DNA from: Paraphaeosphaeria minitans
Lineage: Eukaryota > Ascomycota > Dothideomycetes > Pleosporales > Didymosphaeriaceae
Assembly: GCA_015832175.1 (NCBI GenBank)
Contig: WJXW01000007.1
Location: 1,054,001 to 1,118,000, forward strand
Length of the DNA: 64,000 nt
Direction: 5' to 3'
This document shows positions 1 through 13,080 of the stretch, one piece after another; position 1 is the first letter of the stretch, and every line of letters starts with the position of its first letter. Under the pieces are notes generated by a model, which was given only the letters and a program-made list of their open reading frames with translations, was not told the origin of the DNA and made no database searches. The translations under genes and the position numbers were made by a program.

Positions 1-1492
1 GTAAAAGTCTTTAGAAAACTATACTACAGGCTAGGTATACTATAGGACTAGTATATAAATATCTTTTTAGGAATCCTTTCTAATCGTGTAAGCACCTACT
101 ACCTATATAACATTAGACTAGGACTTCTATAAGATAAATTGTATAACAGACTAAATAGGCACTTTAACACTAGTGTTAATTATAATTAGTACTAGATAGA
201 CTAGACTACTGTTACCTTTAAACACTATAAAAGAGATAATCTAGCTACTATATCACATAAGGCCCTAGAAGTAATAATTAATAAGCTTACCTTAGCCTAA
301 AGAGCTCTTAGACAAGGCTTTAGTAGTAAACTATAACTACACACTACTATTATATAAGTATACTACAGCTATCTTAACCTTAAACAAGCTATATTTAACC
401 CTAAAAATATAGTAGAAGGCTTACTTAGTAACCTTTATGCGTTACTTTAAGTTACTAAAAATAGGAAGAAGTTATAGTTCCTCTAAGATAGTAAAGAGGT
501 ATACTACACTAATTAATAATATAATAATCCTAATTATATAAGAAGATCTAGCCCCTCTAGAGGCAGATTAACTTTTAGACTAAAAAGAAGAGGTAACTTT
601 AGAAGTTTAAGCTCTTGTATAAAGTAGAAATGCTTTATATACTATAAAGAAGGATACTAGTCTACTAACTATCTACTAAAGGATACCTAGTAAGCTAGAA
701 GGCAATACATGTTATTATACGCTAACTTCTACGAACATAAACCCTCTGCTATAAATATATAAGTATATATTCTTAACTTTAAAGGAGAGCTAGAGGATAA
801 AGACTATTACATAAAAAAGAAGGAAGATAAACAAGACTAATAGGGTAATAAAGAAGAAGTATAGAAAGCTACATTATACCTTACTTCTACTATATACCTT
901 TATTATATAACTAGGAGCGATCCTTCTATACCTACTTACTAAGACCTAGCGCTAAGTATTATATTACTTAACACCTTACTTTGTGTTTACGCACAGGACA
1001 TATACCTAAAAAGAGCCTTATTATATAATACGACTCTACTACTGTGTAAAGGGGTAGAGTAAGAACTAAGTAAGTTAGCTATTACTACTTATTTACACAA
1101 GAGTAGGTGTAAATAGGACCTCTACTGTATAGTAACACTACACCTACCTCACAACCTGTTCTAATGGGGGAAGGCCAACTATATAGATAGAAAAGGATAG
1201 GAAAAAGAAAGTGTATAATAGATATAAGCTATCACATAAAAGAAAAGTTACTAGTGTCTGTACAGTTTATTGTATAAATAGCACTAAGTAAAATAGGGGC
1301 CTGCCTACCTATAAGGACCCGCATAAGGACCTACTACTTAGGTTAGCGCTAAGAGGTAGAGACTTTATAAGGTCCTTAGTGCCCCTTTATATAATAGATA
1401 AAACGTAATTAATTAAACCTACTTCTCACCCTTTGTATAATAGTATACTATTAACCCTTAAATGCTTAATTACAGATTAAGCCAAACTAACA
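1..1492 (+). mobile_element. Copia LTR retrotransposon, 3' part, internally deleted and RIP-degraded
   Basis: Bases 1-910 are the same sequence as 7,353-8,267 of the complete Copia element in this window, covering the second half of gag including the degraded zinc knuckle. At a shared CTAG (911-914) the copy jumps to the equivalent of 12,495, so about 4.2 kb of protease-integrase-RT-RNase H is missing. The 3' non-coding tail and the 3' LTR (1,255-1,492) follow. The element starts outside the window. It sits inside a Gypsy pol gene, because base 1,498 onward matches 13,980 onward of the other Gypsy copy, and TAAAG at 1,493-1,497 would be its 3' target duplication. All frames carry TAA/TAG stops. 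Confidence 0.85.
1255..1492 (+). repeat. Copia 3' LTR (238 bp)
   Basis: This 238-bp repeat begins TGTCTGTACAGTTTAT and ends AGCCAAACTAACA. It has the same length and sequence, apart from transition differences, as the repeats at 5,858-6,095 and 12,838-13,075. It is followed by TAAAG, the presumed target duplication. Confidence 0.88.
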
Positions 1493-1497
1493 TAAAG

Positions 1498-4400
1498 CCT
1501 ATATATTAACTAAAAATAATAGTAGATAATGGAGTTATTAATAACATAATACTGCGATAGATAGTTAAAAAATAGAAATACACCTTAGCAGACGCTAATA
1601 GGAACTACTAGATTAAGAAGTGCGAGAAGGAGGATAATAGCACACCCCTTACCTTACTAAGAGAGTACAGGAAATAAACACACATATTTATAGAAAAGGA
1701 AGAAAAAGCAAACCTACCTAAACATTAACTCTAGAATCTTATAATAGATCTAGAAGAAGGGAAGACGCTACCCTTTAGACTACTATATAGTAAGATAGGA
1801 GAAGAACTCCTTAAAGAATTTGATTTTATTAAGATAAACTTTAAGAAAGGATATATATAACTATTAAAGTTACTAGCAGTAAGCCCTTTTATATTTATTA
1901 AGAAAAAGGATAGATTAGAAAGACTATACGTTAACTACTAATAACTTAATAATATAATAATAAAAAACTAATATCTACTACTAAATATTATAGAGCTACG
2001 AGATTAACTATTTTAAGCTAAGATATTTATAATAATAGATCTAAGAGACAGTTACTACCTTATAAAAATTAAGAAAGGTGAAGAATAGAAAATAGCGTTT
2101 TAATCACGCTATAGACTATTTAAATATAAGGTTATGCCTTTTAGACTTATAAACGCACTAGCAGCTTTTATAGCACTTATTAATAATGTACTCTATAAAT
2201 ATCTGGACATATTTGTTATTGTGTATATAGACGATATTCTTGTCTTTTTTAAAAACAAATTAGACTACACTAAGCACGTATAGACAGTACTAGAAGCACT
2301 AGACAAAGCATGCTTTTATATTAAACTTAAGAAATGTAAGTTTAACGTTAAATAACTTAAATTCCTAGGACATATTATTACTATAAAAGGAATTGAGATA
2401 GCACTAAGTAAAGTTAAATGTATTAAGAACTAGCTAATACTAAAAATAGCCAAGAATATCTAAGAATTTTTAGAATTTTATAGATTTAACTAACAATTTA
2501 TTTAAAATTATGTAAAGGTTACAATACCTTTAACAAATCTTATAAAGAAGGATATACCTTTTAAATAGATAGATAAGTGTAGAATGTTATTCTAACTCCT
2601 TAAGATAGTATATATTATAGAACCTATCCTTATTTATTTTAGAAGCGATGAACTATTACGCTTTAAAACAGATACTAGTAATCTTACGCTAGGCGCCTAC
2701 GCTAAATAAGAATATAATAGTAAATAGCACTTAATTACTTATTACTTATACAAATTTAATAACGCTAAAACATGATATAATGTATATAATAAAAAACTTT
2801 ATACTATTATTAAAGCCTTAAAGTATTAGAGGATTTATACGCTTAGTTACTTAACACTAGAAATCTATATAAATTATAAGAACCTTTTAAGGTTTATAAT
2901 AATAAAAGAACTTATACTATAGCAACAAAGATAGTTATAAACTATAGGGTAGTATAAGTTTAAAATTATCTATGTAGCTAGAAAAGAAAATAGCAGAGTA
3001 GACGCTCTTAGCTAACAAAGTAATCTAGTAGGAGAAAAGGTAAAAACCTTCTCTATAATCTTTTATAAAGCTAAAGATAGATTTCTAGAACTAATAGTAG
3101 AACTAAATTAACTTCTAGTAATTAACTAAGAAGTTCTGGAATATCTATAGACTAAGATTATCTAACAATACCACAATAACCCTATGTACGGACACTTAGG
3201 TATTATAAAAATAATAGAACTTATCTAAAGGAATTACACTTTTAAAGGAATTAAGGAAGCTGTAATAACTTACATCTATAAATGTGTAGAATGCTAGAGA
3301 AACAAACATAGTACACATCTTAAATATAGAGAGATATAAGCAATTAGAATACTAATAGCACTATAGGAAGATATTGCTATAGATTTTGTCACAGGAATTC
3401 TAAACTCTAAGGATTTAATAATAGGAATTAAATATAACAGTATACTAGTACTAGTTTACTAACTAACTAAGTATATTAAGCTTATTCTATACCTTAACAG
3501 AATAATAGTAAAGGAACTTGCTTTTCTTATCTTAGACTAACTAATTAGATACTACAGAATCCTAAAAATAATTATTAGTAATAGAGACAAGCTCTTTACA
3601 TTAAATTATTAGACAACGCTTATAGTACTACTTAGAACAAAATAAAAACTATTAACAGCTTACTATCTATAAACAGACAGATAGATAGAACGTACAAACT
3701 AAACTATAGAAACGTACTTACGTATCTACTACAACAGTTAAAAGAATAACTAGGTTTTATTACTACCTATAGCACAGTTAGCCTATAATAATAAAGTATT
3801 AGCAGTATTAGGACATACACTATTCTATGTAAACTATAGAAGACACCTATATCTCTTTAACTAATAATTTCCTACAATAATTAAAGCAAAAGAAGCTATA
3901 AATATAGCAGAAAATATAAAAAAAATACACTAACAACTCTAAAAGAATCTTAAGAAAGCTTAGTAGTAATTAATTTTATATTAAAATAGAAAATAAAAAA
4001 TAGCACCTTAGCTAAAGAAAGGAGATAAAGCATATCTACTTATAAAGAACCTTTAAACTTAGAAGGAAAAACATAAGAAACTAAATTATATTAAGATTAG
4101 ACTATTTTATATTTCTAAGTAAATATTACTAGTAAACTATAAGTTGGAACTACCGCTAGATGCAAAGATACACTTAGTATTCTACGTATTACTACTAGAA
4201 CTAGTAGACCCTAATACACTAGCTAAAACTACCTTCTACTACTAGACTAAGGAAGAAAATAAATTTAAGGTTAAAAGAATTCTAGAATATAATTAGTATA
4301 ATAATATGTACCTTATTAAGTAGAAAGGTTACCCACATAGCGAAAACACTTAGGAACTAAAAAATAATCTAGGAAACTATTAGTAAAAGATTAAGGAATT

Positions 4401-5008
4401 CTATTAGAAATATAAACATACCTAGGAGAATTATAGTACTAACGCTATAGTATCTACTATATTAAGCGTTAACTATATTACTATAGAGTAACTAACAGTT
4501 ACTATAGTAGTAGGACAATTAATAGTATCTATATTTATGTCCTTACTATCTATAGGTATTTCTATAGCTAGGTATAACGTCTTTTTATAAGCACGCTCTT
4601 TAGCCTAAGCTAGTATCTTCTTATTTTATAATAACTACACTATTAGAAGAGACAACACTTTCTTATCCTTTTTAACCTTCTTCTTATACTCCTTGCAAGT
4701 CTTATCTAGCAATAACTAACTTATATTTACACAAGAACAACCTAAGCGAACACATTTAGAACACTTTAAACCTAAATCTAGTATAATGTAGTAAATAGAA
4801 CCTTTAAAACTATAGTTAATATAAAGGTTCTCTGCGATAATGTTAGCTTTTTAGATCTTATAATATAATTAATGTTTTTAAACAGTAGAGTTGCTAGGTA
4901 TAATACTAATAGACGTACTTATAGTAAGTAGGGTTAGTAGAATAGCTTATATAATAATAGCTAAGATCTAAATATATAATTCAGGATAAATCTGTAAAAG
5001 AGAGGGGA
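1498..5008 (+). mobile_element. Gypsy LTR retrotransposon pol region (copy B), RIP-degraded
   Basis: When RIP-type stops are ignored, one forward frame gives a Ty3/Gypsy polyprotein. Reverse transcriptase lies at about 1,750-2,400 with an intact YIDDILVF catalytic box near 2,225. An RNase H start (DTSNLTLGAYAK) lies near 2,670. An HHCC integrase zinc domain (RNYTFKGIKEAV, then KCVECQRNK) lies near 3,230-3,310, followed by the DDE core. A chromodomain (VKRILEYNQY, KGYPHSENT) lies near 4,270-4,360. The 5' part is cut off by the Copia insertion at 1,497. A purine-rich tract (AAAAGAGAGGGGA) ends just before the LTR at 5,009. The copy aligns with 13,980-16,880 up to the chromodomain, then diverges. 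Confidence 0.85.
4440..4860 (-). pseudogene. Antisense Cys-rich ORF in the Gypsy 3' tail (copy B), degraded
   Basis: On the minus strand, between the chromodomain and the LTR, one frame reads LGLKCSKCVRLGCSCVNIS followed by a Lys/Glu-rich stretch (LLLDKTCKEYKKKVKKDKK) and continues to about 4,440. The C-x2-C-x6-C core matches the one in the tail of the other Gypsy copy, although the surrounding DNA does not align. From memory, predicted proteins with this kind of zinc-knuckle plus coiled-coil layout occur beside many fungal Gypsy elements. The function is not known to me. RIP-type stops break the frame here. Confidence 0.5.
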
Positions 5009-5480
5009 TAATATTAGGATCTAAAATCTACATAATAGTAGGAAGCTAGTTTTATACTTAGTAGGCGCGTAGTAAGGATTAAGTAGGGATTTAAGGCTAG
5101 CTACGCCTTAAACAAAGAAGTTACGTAACTACTCTTTATAGAGCGCTTAATTACTCTATACTACAGTATAATATACATAACTGCTCTCTATAGAGCGCTT
5201 AATTACTCTATACTAAAGTATAATATACATAACTACTCTTTACAGAGCGCTCTCTATAGAGCAGACTTTACTTAGTATATAGGAACGCAAAGATAGACTC
5301 TCTATACTTATATTTAATCTGTTTATTAATCTATTGTTTAGATTCTAGCAGACTAAATTATTAACTTATTACACTTTATAAAATACTATTGTATTAATAA
5401 GACCTTCCACCTTCTATAAGTACTCCTACCCAAGAACTAACCTTAACCCTTTAGGACTAGCTACCCTCTTAGATTTAACA
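5009..5480 (+). repeat. Gypsy LTR (472 bp) with an internal 52-bp tandem repeat
   Basis: It starts TAATATTAGGATCTAAA right after a purine tract and ends CTCTTAGATTTAACA. The last ~170 bp (from about 5,280) match 25,007-25,198, whereas the U3 part does not. U3 holds a 52-bp direct repeat starting at 5,127, 5,179 and 5,231 (the third copy partial). The LTR is flanked by Gypsy pol on the left and gag-like sequence on the right, so it serves as the 3' LTR of copy B and the 5' LTR of copy A. Confidence 0.78.
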
Positions 5481-5857
5481 TTATAATGCTATTTAGTTAC
5501 TAATACGTTACACTAGAGTAAAGTAAGTAATTAAATTTACCTAACTTATAACTATACAAAGATCTAGAAGACAACTCTAACGTATACTATAACGTAGAAG
5601 ATGTAGAAGAGATACTAAGATCTCCTACTCCTTACCTATAAAGTAGGTAGAAAGAAGATAACCCTATGTTACCTAAGTATAAACTAAATGTTTAGGACTA
5701 TATAGAACCCTACTAGGCACTAAAAGGAATGCAACTCTATAAAAATAAAAAGTTAGACTATATACTAAAGTACTACCTAGACTACTAAAATCCTACACAC
5801 TAATTCTATATATAGACGTATTGCGAAGAACTAACATACGCACAATATAAGGTAGAG
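5481..5857 (+). mobile_element. Gypsy copy A, leader and start of gag
   Basis: This is the sequence directly after the LTR, ending in TAGAG (5,853-5,857) where the Copia element is inserted. The gag reading resumes at 13,081. Stops are dense, and only a lysine- and tyrosine-rich reading is recognisable. It belongs to the same element as 13,081-17,413 and 24,622-25,198. Confidence 0.65.
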
Positions 5858-6095
5858 TGTCTATATAGTTTATTGTATAAGTAGCACTGGGTAAAGTAGG
5901 GGCCTGCCTACCTGTAGGGACCCGCACAAGGACCCACTACTTAGGTTAGCGCTAAGAGGCAGAGACTTTATAAAGCCCTTAGTGCCTCTTTGTACGATAG
6001 ACAAGACGTAATTAATTAAACCTACTTCTTACCCTTTGTACGATAGTATACTATTAACCCTTAAATACTTAATTGTAGATTAAGCCAAACTAACA
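5858..6095 (+). repeat. Copia 5' LTR (238 bp)
   Basis: It starts TGTCTATATAG and ends AAGCCAAACTAACA. It pairs with 12,838-13,075, with TAGAG on both outer sides. Confidence 0.92.
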
Positions 6096-9000
6096 CTAAT
6101 TAGTGGTTAATTCTAATTAACTGTAAACTGGCAAGATCTAAAGATAGAGCGCCCTATAAGCTAGATGCGTAGGCTCTATATTGTTACTTTTACTAGAGAT
6201 TAAATTTTAGATTGTATAATAAGCAGAAATAAAGTGTGCATATCTGTAAAGAGTTATATAATGTAGTCTAAGCTATTCTACAGAAAAGAAAGGAGATAGT
6301 ACCTTTACTAGAGATTAAATTTTAGATTGTATAATAAGTAGAAATAAAGTGCATATATTTGTAAAGAGTTATACAATTTAGTCTAAGCTATTCTATAGAA
6401 AAGAAAGGAGATAGTGAGTATATTTATAACCCTAAAAAACATATTGTATAATTAAACTAGCGATAACTAAACGTAAATATATTGCATAATTAAACTAGCA
6501 ATACACTAATGTAGTCTAGTCGTACGATTTGATAAGATAATAACATGGCACTAGGACTAGGAGACTTTTTAGAGGAATCTGTATAAGAAGGAATCGCATA
6601 ATAAGCTACCTAGGAGGACAACTTAGAATAGTTTTAATAAGTAGAGGAAGTAATAAACATTAAGGCTATTACCTTAAGAGGAGAGATTGCACAAAAGTAC
6701 TAGATAGATAGAGTAGATCTACACAGCTACCTACCCCTTTCTTTAAAATAGCTAAACACTTATATAGTGTATATAATTGTGCAATATCGCGTGAGTAGCC
6801 TTAAAGGTAAAGAGGTAATCTCTTCTTTTATAGAAGATTTTAATAACTAGAAAGAGAGAACTTTTAATAAGATTAGTTGTATAGTAAAAAGAGAGCTTAT
6901 TACTTTTCTTATAAAGGAAGGCTTTATTACTACTAATACTATAATAAAGGACACCTATGTAAAGAAATTTTTTAAACTGTTACAGCTTAATTATAAGCTA
7001 TAGACCCTTTATATAATAACGCTGTAACTATAACCTAAACTACTTTACACAATTTTAATAATGCAACCTATACTATTTGTACGTAATATATATACATATA
7101 GAGTATAGCTAGGGCCCATTCTTATACGTGCGAGAATAGAGACACTATATATAGAGCCACACTAGTAGTAGTAGCCTAAAACCTAGACTACTTTTACCCA
7201 ACAAACTACATCGTACGAAAAGGCTAGACACTCCTAGTCTCTTTAACAACTAGGAGATTATGCTTATATCTAGCTAGATAAGATTATTCTCTTTTAAAAG
7301 GCTTAGAGTAAAGAGAATAACTACACTAGTAGGCTGTATAATATTCTGGCAGATAAGGTAAAAGTCTTTAGAGAACTATACTATAGGCTAGGTATACTAT
7401 AGGACTAGTATATAAACATTTTTCTAGGAATCCTTTCTAATCGTGCGAGTACCTACTACCTACATAATATTAGACTAGGACTTCTATAGGATAAATTGTA
7501 CAATAGACTAAATAGGCACTTTAACACTAGTGTTAATTATAATTAGTACTAGATAGACTAGACCACTCTTATCTTTAAACGCTATAAAAGGGATAATCTA
7601 GCTACTATATTACATAAGGCCCTAGAAGTAATAATTAATAAGCTTACTTTAGCCTAAAAGGCTCTTAGATAAGGCTTTAGTAGTAAAATATAACTATACA
7701 CTACTATTATACAAGTATGCTATAGCTATCCTAACTTTAAATAAGCTATATTTAACCCTAAAAATATAGTAGAAGGCTTACTTAGTAACCTTTATACGTT
7801 ACTCTAAGTTACTAAAGATAGGAAGAAGTTATAGTTTCTCTAAAATAGTAAAAAGGTGTACTACACTAATTAATAATATAATAATCCTAATTATATAAGA
7901 GGATCTAGCCCCTCTAGAGGCAGATTAACCTTTAGACTAAAACGAAGGAGTAACTTTAGAAGTTTAAGCTCTTATATAAAGTAGAAATACTTTATATACT
8001 ATAAAGAAAGATGCTAGTCTACTAACTATCTACTAAGGGATACCTAGTAAGCTAGAAGGTAATATATGTTATTATACGCTAACTTCTATAAATATAAACC
8101 TTCTACTATAAATATATAAGCATACATCCTTAACTTTAAAGGAGAGCTAGAGGAAGAAGACTATTACATAAAAGAGGAGGAAGATAAATAAGACTAATAG
8201 AGTAATAAAGAAGAAGTATAGAAAGCTACCTTATACTTTACTTCTACTACCTACCTTTATTATATAACTAGCAAAGACATCTAACATAGTAAGGATAATA
8301 AGAATATAGAGGAACCTATATAACTATTTACTCTAGCTAGTTAGTATTGTATAAAGTACTAAGGAGAACTCTAGGACATAGGCGCTGTATAAGTGTCTAT
8401 AGTAGGAAAGAACTAGCTCACTACCTACTTATATAAAAACCTAACTACTAAAGTAGACTAGTTACTAGAATCTACTAACATTAGCTTTAAAGGATAGGGT
8501 TCCTAGATATTTCTAGGCACTATATAAATTACTAATTCTATAGGAATAGTAACTTACTATATCTTTAACTCCCTAACACTATTCCTGCTATTGCTAGTAA
8601 ATGCTAATAGACTTAAGGTATACTTTAATAATATTCTAGATATTATTATATAAAGGGACGGTATAATAGTTCTAGTTATATAAAAGTAGGGTTACCCCTT
8701 CTTTAACCTTAGTAATAAGGAATTAGCCCTCTTCTTTATAGAAATAGAACTCTAACGCCTATACTACTGTTTTAGACACTTTTAGATAGAAAGACTATAT
8801 AAGCTTCTTACTTAGGTAGGGTATAAAGTAGAGAGCTCTATACTAGAAGAAGTAAAAAAGTTTTATTACTACTACTAGTTATATAACTAAGTGCTAAGAC
8901 GCTTTAAGTTCTCTATCTAAGATAACTTATACTTTAACTATAAAATTATTATTAATGTTGTATAAATTAGTGAAAGGGATATCCTGCATATTATTAATAT

Positions 9001-12000
9001 AGATATATTCTTTTAGGCAGCCTAATTCCTAAGATTAATAACTATATAAGACACCTAGGATACCTTAATAAGATGCTAGATTAATGTATACTAAGGCCTA
9101 CTAGATTACATTATCTATAACCTAGGAACTAACTTCGCTTCTAATAAGTTTTAGAATTGTGCGAAAATAGTTAGGGCAGAATATAGGCAAATCCTAGTAG
9201 AGGCACACTAGGCTATAGGTAAGATTAAAAGAGTATATATACTACTACACTAAGCGTATAATATCCTAAGAGCTAAGATTAATAGTTGTATAGATAATAA
9301 GATAGTACTATAGATAGTAGTAAAGGTACTAAATAATATAGCTAGGCCTAATAGCATAGTACCTACCCTCCTAGTCTTTAGTGCCTATTTAAGGATTAAT
9401 AAGAACTCTCTACTTTTACTAGAACTAATTGCCTAAGCTAATGCAGTTTAGAAAGTAATAAAAATACTTAAAAAAGATAGAGCTAAAGTTAAAGTTACTT
9501 ATATAATTAACACTAGGAATAGCCTATTATCGCACAAAACCCTTACACTCCTACTAGGCTTAGAAGTTATAGCCTAGAGAGAAAAGAAGGGATAGTAAGG
9601 ACTATATAAAATTAAGAGTATTAAAGAAAGAGATATTATCCTAGAGCTTAAAAATAGACCTCTAAAACTACGCTATATATAGGTTAAACTATACTATTAC
9701 GCAACTAAAGACAGTATATAGAAACTATAAGATATAGATACTCCTATAGCTGCACGAATTAAAGCTCTAAAGCTAAGGCCAAGGGGAAGATCTAGAAAGG
9801 ACTAAACTACTATAGTTACATAATTAGGTGAAGCTTAACAAAGATTAGGAAGACTAAACACCTAGTTTATTACCTAAAAAGAAAAAGATAACTTTAAGCT
9901 TACACTAAAGCTTTGTATAGATAGCGTTATTACTATACCTAGCTAGCCTTTTAAAGAATTAGATATAGTAGAAATAAATACCCTTATTACTAATAGCACT
10001 TTTAAAATCTTATTATATAACTCTAATAAATAACCTAGCTATATCTTTAACCTACGTCTTATACAAGAGATTAAAGGCAAGATAACCTAACTATATAAGA
10101 AATTAAGACTTGTCTTTGCTAGCTATTTAAATAAAGAAAAAAAGGAGATCTTTATATAATCCCTTACTATTTAGTGTATAAGCTAGAGGTTACTATTAGC
10201 TCTTTCTATAACACTAATTTAGTTGTATAATATACACATTAAGCTTAGGGACATTACTTAGGCCTATATATAGTTTACTAATAAACTTCTTTGCACATTA
10301 TATGCCTAACTACTAGTAGAAATGCGCAATTTCTTTCTACTAAACACAATTCTATAAGTTATACAACCTCTATATAGCGCAGTAGAATTAGGTCTCTACT
10401 AGTTTAAGACATACTATAACCACTATAAGGAGAAACTAAGAATGCATGTGTTAACGTACGACCTATACCTACTTATTACAGATAAGGGACCTAAGATGTT
10501 TAGCATTACTAGACTCTAGACTAATAATACCTTTAGTGTGGTTATAGAAAGCTTTATATAATAAGAAGAGAAGTAGCTCTATACTATAAAGTTTTGTGTA
10601 AAGGATAAAAGCGTCTTAATATAAAATAAGGTAATTAAGTTTAATAGAGGTAAAATCTAACTTATTTAGGGTGTTATTACCCTAGAATAGAAGGGATAGG
10701 CTAAAAGCCTTCGCATAATTAATCTTTAAGATAAAGACGCTGTACACTAATATATTATATAATAAGTAAGAGGTGTATATATCTCTTTAGTTTACTAACT
10801 AGAAGTAATATTTAACCTGTCTATTGCCGCGCAAATAATAGTACTAATAGAAGAAAATATTAAGGCACTAAACATGCGTTTAAACTAGCAAATTTAGAAT
10901 GTATAAAGAGGACTAAAATTTATTCTACTTAACCTGGGTCGCACGAAGCTGTTTATCTTTATAGATAGCTTATTTGCTAATAATAGAGACCTAAGCTTAT
11001 AGCTTAGCTTTGTTATTATGCTAGTAGAGGAACATCGCACGATAACTTAGGACTTTAAGATTTGTGGTAATATTATCTACTAAAACTTAGTGAAGTGTAA
11101 AAGAGTAACTAGAAGTGTTCTAGTAAGCGAATTGTATAGTCTAATAGGTAGTTTTAATAATGCAATTGCATTAAGCACAACACTCTAATAAATTATATAA
11201 ACACTTTAGATTCCCCTAATTTCTATTATAGTCTATACTAACTCGAAATCCCTGTATAAATACCTTATACGACTAGGCACTATAAATAAAAAACGCCTTA
11301 TAATTAACATTATGTGAATTAGGGAGTTGTACGAAAAATAGGAAATTATAGAGATTAGGTGGATTAATAGCAAAAATAATCCTGCTAATACTTATACGAA
11401 GAAAGCACCTAACTAGGTACTCTAAACACTAATCTTAATAAATAAACTACACATTGCTATTAAGGCTTTAGTAGATAGAATTAATAAGGACTGTATAATA
11501 GAGTAACTACTCTACTGTATAATATTTCTTTTGTTATTTCACTTACTATTTTAAGAAAAAAAAAAAAAAAATTTTTTTCTTCTATCTAACTTGCTATAAC
11601 TTCGCACAGACATATTTATTTTTAGGCTATATAAGCCCTACTACTAATTTAACATTATAGTTTTATTATAAGAGAGGGAACACATCGCACGAGATTATAC
11701 GAAGATATTAAAGAATATATTTTCTATATTAATAATTTAGATATCTTAAGACTAGGCCCACCTACCCTTTTATGCAATAAAGACATTTACCCCCCCCTAT
11801 ATATAACGCTTATAATAAGCACTGTACAACTTCTACACGTAGGCACTGCACAATCTAGACTTATAACCTAGGATTATATAATAATCTAGAAACACCTAAT
11901 TACTAGTATTAGTAGTGCTGCATAAGTAAGTATAAGGCTTATTTTAAACTTAGCCGCGCGACTAGATAAGCACTACTTACTAATATCCTTTATATTATAT

Positions 12001-12837
12001 AACGTAAGTAGCCTACCGCTAGAGGTTTGTGCTAACTAGGATTTGCACAATAATGTCTTAAGAGGGCATCTAGGCCACCCTAGCCTCTTTATCCTACACC
12101 TATTAGCATTGTATAATAAAAACAAAGATACTCTAGAGGATTTATTATATATTTACTACTAGGCTCTGTATAAAGGCCCTTATACTAGGTAAACTAGTGG
12201 GGAGGTTAACCTAGATACGCAATCTAGTCTAGCCTATAATAACTAGCATAAAGACACTAGCAGTAAGGGCACTAGTGCCTAATAGACTAATAGTATTATT
12301 AGCTATTATACAATAGTAAGTGTGTGTGTATATATATGTCTTATTAAAAATTAGCATTATACGAAAAAGCTATATATATTTACTAGTAATAAAGCACTAG
12401 CTACTAGACACTAGAACACTAAAAAGAATAAGGTAAGAAGGGAGGAAGGTACACGTATGTTAAAGTGGGATAAAGGAGAGAGGGTTTAAGGGAGCTAGGA
12501 GACATTCTTTTATACCTACTTACTAAGACCTACCGCTAAGTATTATATTATTTAACACCCTACTTTCTATTTGCGTATAAGGTATATGCCTAGAAAGAGC
12601 CTTATTATATAATGCGGCTCTACTACTATATAAGGGGGTAAGGTAAAAACTAAGTAGGTTAGCTATTACTACCTATTTATATAAGAGTAGGTGTAAATAG
12701 GACCTCTGCTGCACAGTAACACTATACCTACCCTATAACCTGTTCTAATAGGGGAAGGCTAACTGTATAGATAGAGAAGGATAGGAAAGGGAAGTGTATA
12801 ATAGACATAGGCTATCGCACAAAAGAAAAGTTACTAG

Positions 12838-13075
12838 TGTCTGTATAGTTTATCGTATAAGTAGCACTAGGTAAAGTAGGGGCCTGCCTACCTATAGGGA
12901 CCCGCACAAGGACCTACTACTTAGGTTAGCGCTAAGAGGTAGAGACTTTATAAAGCCCTTAGTGCCCCTTTGTACGATAGACAAGACGTAATTAATTAAA
13001 CCTACTTCTTACCCTTTATATAATAGTATACTATTAACCCTTAAATGCTTAATTACAGATTGAGCCAAACTAATA
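12838..13075 (+). repeat. Copia 3' LTR (238 bp)
   Basis: It has the same length as the 5' LTR. Its last bases are TAATA where the 5' copy has TAACA, a C-to-T change of the RIP type. TAGAG follows at 13,076-13,080. Confidence 0.92.
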
Positions 13076-13080
13076 TAGAG

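Larger units (their letters stand above)
5858..13075 (+). mobile_element. Complete Ty1/Copia LTR retrotransposon, RIP-inactivated (7,218 bp)
   Basis: The element is bounded by 238-bp LTRs (5,858-6,095 and 12,838-13,075) and flanked by the 5-bp target duplication TAGAG (5,853-5,857 and 13,076-13,080). Gag starts at the ATG at 6,545. A zinc knuckle, degraded to a reading like KYFIYYKERC, lies near 7,985. The pol part (about 8,290-11,500) ends in a typical Copia RT/RNase H reading: ITDKGPKMFSITRLQTNN near 10,475, SLLFANNRD-like near 10,970, and TNSKSLYKYLIRLGT near 11,240. TAA/TAG stops at former CAA, CAG and TGG codons are scattered through all frames. It interrupts the gag of Gypsy copy A, so it is younger than that copy. 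About 1.3 kb of unassigned sequence, including an A15T7 run near 11,555, lies between pol and the 3' LTR. Confidence 0.9.

Noticed and set aside
11550..11580. A15T7 run as a non-LTR retrotransposon poly(A) tail
   Set aside because: It lies inside the Copia element between pol and the 3' LTR, with no LINE-like sequence upstream and no target duplication.
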